Positions 1 to 8,613 of a stretch of DNA of 22,500 nucleotides are shown one piece after another (positions within the stretch are counted from its first letter, which is position 1; each line of letters opens with the position of its first letter). The DNA is taken from contig LUCW03001575.1 in the NCBI GenBank assembly GCA_001586965.3, positions 1 to 22,500 of the forward strand, in the 5' to 3' direction. Under the pieces are notes generated by a model. That model ran no database searches. It had not been told where the DNA came from and was given only the letters and a program-made list of their open reading frames with translations. This DNA comes from Sphaeroforma sirkka (lineage: Eukaryota > Opisthokonta > Ichthyosporea > Ichthyophonida). A program made the translations under genes and the position numbers.

Positions 1-68
1 AGATGAACAGTAGCTTCCAAGAATTCAAACACATTGGGTCGCTCCGAGACGTACATCGGGTCCACTCT

Positions 69-235
69 AGCTCTCTGAGTAAAATGCCAACTGTGCTCTA
101 GCTCTCTGAGGATAATGCCAGCACAATACTTTCCCAGCTCTCAAAGGGATAAATGTACCCAAAACTGTCTCCCAGCTCTCGAGGATAAATGCCAACTGTC
201 TTTCAGCTCCTCGAGGATAATGCCAGCACATAAGG
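69..235. repeat. Degenerate minisatellite, five units of 31-38 bases
   Basis: Five imperfect units start at about 69, 100, 136, 174 and 205. Each opens with AGCTCTC or AGCTCCTC, followed by a GAGGATAA-like core and then ATGCCA. Spacing is 31, 36, 38 and 31 bases. The units are adjacent and diverged, with no unique spacers, so this is a tandem minisatellite and not a CRISPR array. Confidence 0.75.
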
Positions 236-430
236 TACTATGCTATTCTTATCATCTCTGAAACTGGCACACCGTGTTTTTCCTGTTCAGTGCTTCCAGT
301 TTGGGGGGGGCTGTGGTCAGAATACAAGTACTTATATTTATTGATTATTTTAGGTTTATTACAAGTTTTACAGCTTTATCAGAATAATCTGGATAAACTG
401 GGTTTAGGGTTTTGCTGGTTTTACAGCACA

Positions 431-460
431 TGACTAATGACTCATTTGGTGAGTCAGTCA
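431..460. repeat. Inverted repeat with TGACTCA cores
   Basis: The arms are 431-444 and 450-460, separated by TTTGG. They can pair except for a three-base bulge, and each carries the heptamer TGACTCA/TGAGTCA. This heptamer is the known binding core of bZIP factors of the AP-1/Gcn4 type. A regulatory role here is inference only. Confidence 0.45.
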
Positions 461-574
461 TTTTAGGATTACTGTTTATTACATAAACGGTTTGAAATAT
501 ACGTTCATCTCCTTTGGCATAGATTTGATTGAACTTTTCTCATAATCTTGCTCTAGTGCACAAATATAGAACTG

Positions 575-2545
575 TCAGTGCTGAACTTGGACGTCCGACA
601 TGTCCTTACAATCATCTTTGTGCCAACCGTTAGTACCCTTGCAAGTAATATACTCTTTCATATAGTGCCCAAAGTTTGGCTTGCCTGGTGCACACTTAAC
701 AGAGTCGTGTTTACCATTCCACTTGCCATCACGTTTAGTGAGGTTGTAACCACACTTCTTGCAAGGTACTCTCTCCTTCCTTTCACCCTTTAGTTCAGTA
801 GAAGTAGAGCCTTTACCACCTCCAGCAGTAGTGCGAGGTTTCTTAGTATTACGCGCAGTGTTATTCTCTCTCTGTCGCGGTACGCTTAGCGGGCTGGGTA
901 AAGCTCGAGGTACTAAGTACTCTAGTAGATGAGTTGGTATGCTTTTGAACTATCTTCTCGAAGACAGACCAAGGCATAGATCGCAAATCGCCATAGGCGA
1001 TGATGTCATCATTGACTTTCTTAAAGAGGTTAGCTCCCAGAGTCTACATCATCTGACAAATTAATAAAAATTCGCCAGTATAGATACGACCTCCCATCCG
1101 AGTGTTCATATGTGTCATATGAGCTAGAGCACCTCGAATAGTAGTATCGTTCGCAAAGGTCTTGCGAGACTCTAGGAGTCCACGGTCACGTGCATCTTCA
1201 AAGAAGGCGTTAAGTATATTCTCACGCAACTGGCGCCAGGGTAGGGCTTTCCAGTTGGTCTCATAGGCCTTCAAGATAGTTTTCCATTCCTCTGACTCAC
1301 AGAAATGAATAAAGGCATTCATCATCTGCTTATCCTTAAGGCTGGCAGACTCCTTAAGTTGGTCAAAGGCCTTCAGTGTCTCCACTGTACTCTCATTAGT
1401 AGAGAAATCGACCTCAACCTTCGCGTTACCTAGCTGCTTTATAAAGCTTGGTTCGAAGCGTTCACGAGGTTCACGCTCAGTGCTACGGGCTGCTAGTGCC
1501 AAGATGGAGTCTATCTCCTTTCTCTTGTTATCGATTAGATAGCGAATGTTATCCGAAGGTCAGAGTCATTCAATAGACGGTCCTCAAGGACTTGCATACC
1601 AGAACGTAATAGCCTGAGACGTTGTTGTCTGGTTCTCACTTCCTCATCCTCAGTGATTAGAGTGGGTACTCTCTAACGAGGTACTGGTGTAGCGATTGCC
1701 AAAATCGTGATTGCCAGGGTTAGTTGGCAAATGAGGTTTGATATTACGAGGATGGTAAGCCTCATCGAGTTCCATACGATCATAGCCTCTGACAGGGGTC
1801 AGGTTTGTCAAAAGGATGGTCGATTGTAGCTTCAGAGCTATAGAGATTAGAATTGAAGTTGTGCCTCTACTTCACCAGCGGTAACTGGCTCAGTGGTAAA
1901 CTAGTTGGCTGGGTAACCAGAGGGCCTCGAGTTCGAAACCCGGCTTAGGAGAGCTTTTTTTCGGTATAGGAAGAATATCGGCCACGTGGGATAAGATCGA
2001 AGGGTCAGAAACTGCGGCAGCGGCTAGCTCCTTCAAAAGCTCAACTGTGCGGTTCAAATGACGTCGAGGTTGAGAAGATCCAACCACTCGTTGTCAATTT
2101 ATGGCGTCCCCAACATTTGCGTCTTCCGCCCCAACACTCGGTGGCGAGGCGTTCAGTGGCGAGGCATGCAATGAAATTTCACGAAATGGAAATACCGCCA
2201 TCTTTGTTGATAGGTGGATTGGGCTGATGTTTTTAGTTATAATAAACCGTCGATCTCGAGACGATTCCTCCACTTGTTCAGGAGATATAGTCTTCCCCAA
2301 TATCTGACTTTTCGCGGTCAGATGGGCGAGCTGATGCCCTGGGCTGCACTACTAGGAGACACACGGACGCTGGCGAGCCTTTCCGCGGCAGTAGAGACCT
2401 CTTCTTCCAAGACTTTAGGGTCCGACGAGTCATCCTCAGAGTTTTCATCAGAACCAAGCCTCAGAAAGGCGTCCCCAACAGCTTCAACGGCAGGCTCAGT
2501 ACCAGACGGACCAGTGTCCCCAGTAACCTCAGGAACCTCAAATTA
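575..2545 (-). pseudogene. gag: gag remnant of the left gypsy element
   Basis: The minus strand encodes pieces matching both halves of the gag at 7684-9719. One (about 2094-2545) matches the acidic N-terminal part, including an EDDSSDPK-like stretch and the AERLASVRVSP block. Another (1890-2087) matches the LNRT...LAAAAV...ILPIPKK block. The best preserved (1044-1502) matches the capsid-like region, with KQLG.AKVEVDFSTNE and LPWRQL motifs. The CCHC region follows at about 600-850 and the frame ends at TGA 575-577. At least two frame changes separate the blocks and no intact initiator is seen where the other copy has MAKGT. It is therefore a broken copy. Confidence 0.8.
1879..1961 (+). other. 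tRNA-like sequence antisense to gag (left copy)
   Basis: On the plus strand, opposite to gag, TGGCTCAGTGGT (1886-1897) fits a tRNA A box and GAGTTCGAAACCC (1929-1941) fits a B box. An anticodon-arm-like hairpin lies between them and a run of seven T (1955-1961) follows, as at an RNA polymerase III terminator. The acceptor arms do not pair and the anticodon loop is one base too long, so I call this tRNA-derived and not a working tRNA. The intact element has the matching block at 8332-8410. Confidence 0.55.
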
Positions 2546-2707
2546 ATAAGGTCTAGGTATAGTAACTAGCGTGTAGCTTACTTTAGGGGTAGTATAGCCA
2601 CTATGAGGTAGTATAGAATACTTACAGTCCTGTCGCTAGATAGTAAGCAATTATCAGACAGTCTAGAAGCAGTACACTACGGTATCTACTAAATAACTGA
2701 AAAATAT

Positions 2708-2780
2708 GTAAACTTCGATGGATATTTCTGTGTTTTAAACTATGTTATATAAACTAAGATACAATTTAAGTCAGTTAGGA
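2708..2780 (-). repeat. Partial 5' LTR, last ~70 bases
   Basis: On the minus strand this reads ATCCTAACTGAC...CCATCG.A.TTTACA, matching the last 70-80 bases of the LTR at 7009-7604 and ending in the same CA. The leader starts directly behind it. The LTR is cut off at about 2780, where the LINE 3' tail begins. The rest of this LTR is absent here; an inverted LTR start of the same orientation is found at 14158-14350. Confidence 0.7.
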
Positions 2781-3258
2781 TAATATTATTTATTTCCAAA
2801 ATGACAAGTATGTATGTTACAATGTATGAACATATGGTATGGCTCGCATAGTCGCTGTAGGGGTTCAGGAAAGATTGATGGGAAGAAGTGGTCAGTAAAT
2901 TCCCTTTGAAGCTTAGGGCCAAGTGAGTCGACAATGGAAGATATGCGCTAAGTCAGTTCCATTCGGGCCGGTGTTGATAAAAAACACTGTTACTATCGAA
3001 TGTTCTATATATTCGCTTGCTGACCTACTAAATAGAGTACCCACCTCTGTGGTATGGATCGGGTCTGCATATGTAGTGCCGCGGAATGGGTTAGTGCAAG
3101 TATGAAATACCGAGAAGGACCAGGTTATTCGTCATAATCCGGTCGAGGAGCGAGGAAGAGGGGGGTAAGCCAATGCCGCACCAGCCCACGGATGAATTCG
3201 GTATGGGTTGGCTGGCCTGGATCGGAAGTATCATAGGCGGAACCAACAAGCGCGATGA
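2781..3258 (-). pseudogene. LINE C-terminal end and 3' tail
   Basis: The minus strand here is similar throughout to 15417-15905 on the plus strand. That includes a TTCGGT.CAAACC start, a TTCCGATCCAGGCCA block, a block reading like SLGLSFK, and the tail with AAATAAATAATATTATCC. In the right copy one frame reads through to a stop after an FPEPLQRL-like end, which suggests the LINE ORF2 ended here. In this copy the frame is broken. The AATAAA in the tail is a plausible polyadenylation signal of the element. Confidence 0.55.
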
Positions 3259-4435
3259 TTAGGTTTGAACCGAAATTTGGAAGCAGTACTTCAACAGCGT
3301 GAATAGCCGGGGTATGGGGAACATCTGTTGATGTGTCAGGGACGGGTGAGGGTACGGTGGTTCTTCAACATGCTGGAGAAAAGATCCAAGGTGTTCGTGG
3401 AGGGTCCAGACACCGTGGAAGTCGTGGCACTCCTGTAATTGCTGAAGGAGGTCAGGGCCAATGAGCGGCAGTTTTGGACCTACCAGGATGCGTAGAATCA
3501 GTTGTTGGATGAAGGTAAAGTGGCTGGTAGTGAACTTGTGGCTACCAGGGCAGACAGGGCAGAGACAGCCATCGGTGCGATTGTCGAGCAATGTGAACAT
3601 GTACGTATTCGTTACAATCATAGCACAGAGTCGGATTGGTGCAGACTCGAAGCAGCGATTGAAGCTGTCGTGTCTGGCTGTGTCTCAGTTTGAGGTTGGC
3701 GGTTTACCCATTAACAGTTGGTAGTAGTATTGGCGCCGGGCCATTGCCGCGATCTCCTTGTTGGACCAATGTTTTGTTGAGTTCTTCCTGATGTCGTCAC
3801 AGCGTTGGCGGAGGGTTACATGGTGGGGTGTACGCCCGCCCGCGGTTTTGTGTATAGTTTTCAGGTGAGCATAGATACTGTACGGGAAGCGCAGTGATGG
3901 TTTGTCGTGGGCCCGGACGGGTTGCGTCAGAGGGGTGAGTGGATTTGTGCTGGCCATTGAGTCGAGTTGTAGTCCCAGGCAACCTCCGAGGAGTCCGCGA
4001 ATGGTCGCCCGGGGAGCAGGCCGCAAAAGTGAAGTAAGTTTGTTTGATGTTTGGGAAACCGAGGGTATTTAGTGCCCGTGATGATGACTGCTGCTTGGAT
4101 GGGTGCTGAGTTAAAGTGCTCGAAGGGGGGGGGTCCAACTCATCCTTCCATATAGGCAGAGCCCAGGCAATAATGTTCTGCCCATATGTAGCCGTGGATA
4201 GGATGAATGTTCTGAACATCACCAGTCGGTTGCGGGGGTGTCGCCAGCTGAAGCCATGGAAGCCATAAGCGCGGAAAGAGGCGATACCCAGTGACAATGC
4301 TGCAACCAGGGATTCCATATGTCTGGCGAGGTTGATTCCTGGTGCTCCGTGAGAGAGTGGGAACCCCAGATATTTGGAGTGTTTCGGTTCGGCATGTGTG
4401 GGCACCATCTTCAGGGGAGGTAACGTGTGTTCCAA
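3259..4435 (-). pseudogene. LINE ORF2 region after the RT, with Cys/His motif
   Basis: Overlapping open stretches on the minus strand (3797-4435, 3685-4026 and 3259-3621) continue the LINE protein beyond the reverse transcriptase in shifting frames. The first resembles the thumb/connection part, with KYLGFPLS and LVMFRTFILSTATYG. The last contains CLCPVC...H, in the place where many LINEs carry a C-terminal Cys/His motif. The region from 4026 down to 3259 has a clear relative at 14360-15060, which supports a shared coding origin. At least two frameshifts are needed to link the pieces. Confidence 0.6.
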
Positions 4436-5890
4436 GGTGCGTCTGCAAGCGTCGGCGTGATAAGCTCACCACTTGTACGGAGGGTTGGCGCCGCGTGTCG
4501 CAAGCCGGTAGATCGTACTCGGGGGTTAATGACACCCTGTTCGAGGCCCGATTTGCGTCTCCACGCATCGATGTCATATAAGAAGGGATGGAGCGAAACC
4601 GATCGAGGGGCTTGGATCCGTGTGTTATGAACAAGTAGATAAGAGCGGAGGAGCTTGGGCCGAAATTGTGCTAGCGTGACAGCTAAGGAATCCATGTAGA
4701 TAATAAAGAGCTGGGGGCCGACGATTGAGCCTTGTAGGATGTCAGAGACTAGAGCGTGCCGCGGTATGTCACTCGGGTAGGGACCCTCCCAAACAGCGCG
4801 CGGAGGCAGTTGATCCAGTTTTCGGGCATTCCAGTGTGGCGCAGAAGTATCCATAGGCGTGGGAGAGCGACCTTGTCGTATGCCTTGGTCATGTCCAGAC
4901 AGACGTCGTTCTACTCCTCTTCTGACTGTGTCTCAGATTCCATGGCGGCAAGTGCTTGGTTATGACAGGAGTACCGTGATTTGAAGCCAGCTTGGGTAGT
5001 ATGGGTAGCAGAGCCGGGATGGCTCGTAATCAGATTAAGAAAGCACTTTTCAAAGATGCGTCTGACTATTTGCGTACGCGTGATGGAGCGGAAGTCGGCA
5101 GGGGAGGTGATATCTGTATCGGCTTTCTTTAAATGCGCTGTCAGGAGGCTGCAGTTCAGGGCTGCAGGGAAGGTGCCCGCCTTCACTAGCTCAGTGAACG
5201 CTTTGGCAAGGAGTCTAATCAGTGGGCTATTGGCGTCGGGGAGTCCTAATGTCCGGCGTTCGGTAGAGCGCTCTACTGCGGCCTTCAGGAGAAGGATGTG
5301 GATTCCGTCGGGGCCAGGTCCCTTATTGGGATAGCATAGTATTGCCTCCATTACATCGTCGGGGCGTCATCAGGAGACGGTTCGGTATCCGGTGGAACCA
5401 CGTACGGGTTTGTAGAGTTGAATAGGGCCTCAAAGTAGCCAGCGAGGGTAGCGCCTGTATCATCGGTACCCGGTATGCAGGGTTGGCGCGGAGACCGTCG
5501 TTGGTACGCAATATCTTTGAACACTTGAGCATTGCTTTGGTCGGTCAGATGTGGGCAAAACGAGTGGTTTGGCAGCCGCTGAACCCAGGGTCTGTTTAAG
5601 TAATAATAGAACCCTCCTCCAAAGATTTGTGGGTTAGTGGCATTGCGCCAGATGCGGTCGAGGATCCGTAGCAGCCCTTCCGCTGGTCTATGTAAAGTGA
5701 GATACGACCGTAGTAAGTTCTGATGCGCCCGGATTTCGGCTTGGAATAGTCGCGCGTGGTATTTGTTGTGTAGGTGATTGGGAGGGGAGGCATTGGTCAG
5801 GAGGCGGTGGCATTGCTGGCATTTGTTGGGGCCGATGGATTTGATTCGTGGGAAGTATCTGGAGATTGAGTCCAAAATTGTGGTCACCAC
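4411..5890 (-). pseudogene. LINE reverse transcriptase remnant
   Basis: Minus strand. A linker (5351-5890) leads into the RT, which starts with KGPGPDGI (near 5300) and continues with PADFRSI and TQAGFKS. A TAG near 4910 breaks the frame just before the motif A region LDMTKAYDKV. After another frame change the motif B region reads QGSIVGPQLFIIYMDSL (near 4720). The motif C box (F/Y-x-D-D) that should follow is not visible in any frame around 4620-4660. With stops, shifts and a lost catalytic box the enzyme cannot work. Confidence 0.75.
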
Positions 5891-6527
5891 AGATACCGTA
5901 GTCCGTCAGCTTATAAGTTTGGAGGGAGGCGGGGGTGGTAGGTCGATGATACGTATGTTCTGTACCAGTTGAGCCGCCAGCATAGAGGTAGTCCAAGTGC
6001 CACGTATTACGCAGAGTAGTCTCAATCGTTTTCATACATAGTCCGCGATATGTAGATGCGTGGCCATACTTCCGGGTTTTGAAGTTGAAATCTCCCCACA
6101 TGGCATCTAGTTGGAAATTGCCAATCTCGGGGGGATTCGTATATCGCCTAACGTCTTCTTCAGTCAATGATTTGAGTGGAAAGTAGAACACGGTCATATG
6201 AACGCCAAAGCACACAAAGAACACCGCATACGGGGAGGAGTGTACAAGTTGAAAATTCGATGGGTGGTGTTTGGAAAAGATACCAATACCACAGTGTGAA
6301 GGGTGTAAGATATTATGCCGTGTAGTGTGATGTAGTATATGATAGCGTGTGTTCGAGCGTATATGATTAATAAATGTAGTGTTATGCCAGGTTTCAACCA
6401 CACACATAACTTCAACCTGACTTATCGATATAAAGTTCAAACACTTATCTGTATGTACTGCGTTGTCCATGTTGAGTCTTGTGGGTTGAAGAGCGTCATC
6501 CTCATTGGCCCTAACATTGTTCATCAT
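5688..6527 (-). pseudogene. LINE ORF2 N-terminus, AP-like endonuclease domain
   Basis: A 279-codon open stretch on the minus strand. It has the hallmarks of the exonuclease-endonuclease-phosphatase fold used by LINEs to nick target DNA: VEVMCVVETWHN with the metal-binding Glu, GIGIFSK, WGDFNF with the catalytic Asp/Asn, and near the end CGDHNFGLNL in the place of the usual SDH box. The first Met codons (ATGATG at 6522-6527) lie inside the last codons of ORF1. The frame is lost near 5800-5890, where the next part continues in another frame. Confidence 0.75.
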
Positions 6528-7008
6528 CGGTCAATACTACTGGGCTCTCTTCTTTAACGATGTCAGTCATTTCTATATCATTGCCTGTCGTCGAAGAGTC
6601 TGTCATGGAAAGCTGAGGCTGCATATTGCTATCCATAGTGTCGGATGATTGTGTTGGGGAGACCGTTGGTATATGAAGTCGTCCGGGTTTTGCACGCGCT
6701 GATTCTTTAGCGTTTGCCGGGATTCGCGGGTTAGGTGAGAAGAGGTGTGCATCATGTTTTGCTTGGTAAGCCTTTTGGAGACGATCCGCGGTAGATTGGA
6801 GGATGTCTGTGTTAGTGGAGTTGACAAGTGGGCTCAGTAGTGCATCCATGCTGCGGGCAAGAATATTTGGCGCTCGTTCATATTTGCAGCGGGCCTCCCG
6901 CTTGGTGCGGAGATAGTGAATTAAAGCTGCTTTTGTAGCGTCGGGATGCTGTTGGGAGTGGGGGTTGATGTTGTTATCAAGCTGCCATTTCCACGTAAGT
7001 GCTGCATG
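6511..7008 (-). pseudogene. LINE ORF1 C-terminal part, interrupted by the LTR element
   Basis: On the minus strand the frame is open from the LTR boundary at 7008 to TAG at 6511-6513 (166 codons). It reads through a TWKWQLDNN stretch, a basic KREARCKYERAP stretch and SMDALLSPLVNSTN. The end is acidic and Ser/Thr-rich. It has the position of a LINE ORF1 (RNA-binding or gag-like protein), but no zinc knuckle or RRM is visible in the part that remains. A shorter copy of the central part is at 15132-15312. The N-terminus is missing because the gypsy element starts at 7009. Confidence 0.7.
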
Positions 7009-7218
7009 TGTAGAAATACGGCCTCCGGTCAGTCTAAAATATCAAGATCAATTGAGATAATACATTGGTTTTTATTTGTATTTTAAATAATTTAGTACAA
7101 GCTCTTTTTCCAATATTTCCAAAGTGTTCTAAATTCACTTTGGTGGCTCCAATAGCCTGAGTATTTGGTATGACTCATCTACTTGGACCTATTTGAGACA
7201 TTAGTAGATGTAGGATAT

Positions 7219-7224
7219 TATAAA
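7219..7224 (+). promoter_or_regulatory. TATA box of the 5' LTR
   Basis: TATAAA lies in an AT-rich stretch, 216 bases before the LTR's AATAAA. It is the best candidate for the start of element transcription. The same sequence occurs in the 3' LTR. Confidence 0.45.
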
Positions 7225-7434
7225 CTAAATTTTATAATCTCCGAACTACTACTTATAGATTTTGGTCCTCCCGCCAATCTCCAAAATCCAATAAGTCTTT
7301 TTCTTTTTTTAACTTTTCTTCAGATGGAACTTTATTTATATCAGCTAATGTATTAACGTGACTTACGTTATTATGTCTATTTACAAATTAGGCAAGTGGT
7401 CATGAACACTTAGTACTTCTAGTGAAAATTATTC

Positions 7435-7440
7435 AATAAA
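7435..7440 (+). promoter_or_regulatory. Polyadenylation signal in the LTR (5' copy)
   Basis: AATAAA within TTCAATAAAGAAC, downstream of the TATA box. In the 3' LTR the same signal is at 13988-13993, where it would end the genomic transcript. Confidence 0.45.
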
Positions 7441-7604
7441 GAACAGCTAGAGGTACGCCCTGTGTGATCGAGGATATTTAGGCTCTTAACAAGAGGCAGT
7501 CCCGATCATTCTTACACAAGCTACCACTGCTAAATCCTAACTGACTAAATTGTATTTTAGTTTATTATAGTTTGAAACCTAGTAATTTTCCATCGAAATT
7601 TACA

Positions 7605-7683
7605 TATTTTTCAGTTATTTAGTAGTTACAGTAGTGTACTGCTTCTAGACTGTCTGACATCGATTTACTATCCAGCAAATACT
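7605..7683 (+). other. Leader between 5' LTR and gag; primer-binding region
   Basis: These 79 bases follow the LTR end and start TATTTTTCAGTTATTTAG. The primer-binding site normally begins within a few bases of the LTR with TGG, complementary to a tRNA 3' CCA end; no TGG occurs in the first 60 bases. The start of the leader is conserved in the antisense copy (about 2630-2707), so the lack of a standard site is a property of the family. Priming by a tRNA fragment or by another RNA is possible. Confidence 0.5.
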
Positions 7684-8613
7684 ATGGCTAAGGGTACTTG
7701 TAAAGGCAAGGGAGCCGCTAGCTCTAAGCCTGCTAAGCCTGCCGAGGTTCCTGAGGTCCCTGTGGAAACACCTAGCCTGTCTGGAGTTGAGCCTGCCGAG
7801 GAAACTGTTGGGGAAGCCAATTCTGAGGTTGGTACAGAGGATTATTCTGAGGATGACTCGTCGGATCCTAAAACCTTAGAAGAAGAGGTATCTACTACCG
7901 CGGAAAGGCTCGCCAGCGTCCGGGTATCACCTAGGAGTGAAGCTCAGGATCCCAGCTTGCCCCCTGACTACGTGCCGTCAAATATTGGGGATAAACGTCG
8001 AAAGGCTGGAAAATTCGTGGATACGAATGTCGGGGACATTATAACTCCACATCTAAAGGACACTCCAGCACAAATCCGGAGTGAAAAAGAAGTATTGGGC
8101 CTGTCCGAAAATTTCGGTTTCGCCATCGATGGAGAAGCCATTCCATTCAGCTCAAATCTTGGGGCCGAAGCTGAGGACGCCATAACTCGACAACGAGTGG
8201 TTGGATCCTCTCAATCTCGACGCCAATTGAACCGCACTGAAGCGCTCTTGAAGAAACTAGCGGCAGCAGCAGTTGTGGACCCCTCTATCGTGTCCCACTT
8301 GGCTGATATTCTTCCTATACCGAAGAAGAAGAAAAAAATTCGAGCCCAGTTTCGAACCCGAGACCTACTGGTTTACCAGCCAGTATGTTTACTACTAAGC
8401 CAGTTATCACTGGCGAGAGAGAAAATATTTCAAAATTTAATCTCTATAGCTCTGATGCTACCATTGACCATCCTCTTGACAAACCTAACCCTGTCAGAGG
8501 ATATGATCGTATGGAACTCGATGAGGCTTACCATCCTCGTAATATCGAACCTCATTTGCCAACTAACCCTGGCAATCACGATTTTGGCAATCGCTACACC
8601 AGTACCTCGTTAG
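7684..8613 (+). CDS. gag: Gag, N-terminal part
   Basis: Starts at ATG 7684 (MAKGTCKGKG), 80 bases after the LTR. The basic start is followed by a Pro/Glu-rich and acidic stretch (YSEDDSSDPKTLEEEV, residues about 55-75) and by AERLASVRVSP, all conserved in the left copy. The ILPIPKKKKK block is at residues about 207-217. From about codon 219 the frame runs through the antisense tRNA-like block and then into hydrophobic sequence that has no counterpart in the left copy. The real protein therefore most likely changes frame near 8330-8385 into the next entry. No known fold can be assigned to this part. Confidence 0.7.
   Translation: MAKGTCKGKGAASSKPAKPAEVPEVPVETPSLSGVEPAEETVGEANSEVGTEDYSEDDSSDPKTLEEEVSTTAERLASVRVSPRSEAQDPSLPPDYVPSNIGDKRRKAGKFVDTNVGDIITPHLKDTPAQIRSEKEVLGLSENFGFAIDGEAIPFSSNLGAEAEDAITRQRVVGSSQSRRQLNRTEALLKKLAAAAVVDPSIVSHLADILPIPKKKKKIRAQFRTRDLLVYQPVCLLLSQLSLAREKIFQNLISIALMLPLTILLTNLTLSEDMIVWNSMRLTILVISNLICQLTLAITILAIATPVPR
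8332..8410 (-). other. tRNA-like sequence antisense inside gag (intact element)
   Basis: Minus strand. An A-box-like TGGCTTAGTAGT begins at 8402 and a B-box-like GGGTTCGAAAC occupies 8349-8359. Between them is a perfect five-base anticodon-type stem (ACTGG/CCAGT) with a seven-base loop CTGGTAA, giving anticodon GGT with T33 and A37 in place. A run of seven T follows (8332-8338 on the plus strand as A7). D and T stems are only partly paired and the acceptor arm does not pair. The match to 1879-1961 shows the block is shared by both element copies. Confidence 0.55.

Larger units (their letters stand above)
1..480. other. Non-coding left edge, no gene seen
   Basis: No convincing coding region is visible on either strand. 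The stretch contains a degenerate tandem repeat (69-235), a run of eight or more G near 304, AT-rich sequence at 320-420 and an inverted repeat with TGACTCA cores at 431-460. It adjoins the point, near 480, where similarity to the gypsy pol start at 9729-9815 stops. It is therefore either target DNA or unrelated sequence joined to the truncated element. Confidence 0.5.
480..2780 (-). mobile_element. Truncated gypsy-type LTR retrotransposon, antisense
   Basis: Read on the minus strand, this segment follows the same order as 7527-9815 of the intact element: the last bases of the 5' LTR, leader, gag, and the first ~30 codons of pol. Similarity stops near 480 within the protease region and near 2780 within the LTR. 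It is clearly diverged from the intact copy, with many substitutions, small indels and frameshifts in gag, so it is an older related copy or subfamily. Its value is comparative: features shared with 7009-14157, such as the gag TGA and the antisense tRNA-like block, predate both copies. Confidence 0.85.
2781..7008 (-). mobile_element. Non-LTR (LINE) retrotransposon, degenerate, cut at its 5' end
   Basis: On the minus strand the order is ORF1, endonuclease, linker, reverse transcriptase, a Cys/His C-terminal region and a 3' tail with AATAAATAAT. This layout is that of AP-endonuclease-type LINEs (L1, Jockey, CR1, Tad groups); I cannot choose among them. Several stops and frameshifts show it is dead. 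Its 5' end is cut at 7008/7009 by the LTR of the gypsy element, in the middle of ORF1. Its 3' end abuts the partial LTR at 2780. Confidence 0.85.
7009..7604 (+). repeat. 5' LTR
   Basis: The 596-base LTR starts TGTAGAAATACGG and ends AAATTTACA. It shows the usual TG...CA ends and a short imperfect terminal inverted repeat (TGTAgAAAT / ATTTACA). It carries a TATAAA at 7219-7224 and an AATAAA at 7435-7440, a plausible U3-R-U5 arrangement. Its boundaries are set by comparison with 13560-14157. Confidence 0.93.

Noticed and set aside
69..235. CRISPR array
   Set aside because: Units are directly adjacent, diverged and variable in length, with no unique spacers, in eukaryotic DNA.
1879..1961. A functional tRNA gene
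   Set aside because: A and B boxes and a T-run are present, but the acceptor arm cannot pair, the anticodon loop has eight bases and the T stem is broken. I keep it as tRNA-like only.
2101..2546. Plus-strand open stretches at 2101-2307 and 2214-2546 as genes
   Set aside because: They are antisense to the gag remnant, whose minus-strand reading matches the intact gag.
4981..5334. Plus-strand open stretch of 117 codons
   Set aside because: It is the complement of the LINE reverse transcriptase start; the minus strand has the RT motifs.
8322..8345. Programmed -1 frameshift on the A7 run joining the two gag parts
   Set aside because: A -1 slip at 8332-8338 would join the frames in the intact copy. 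In the antisense copy the change needed between the same blocks is in the other direction, so the signal is not conserved; a mutational indel is simpler.
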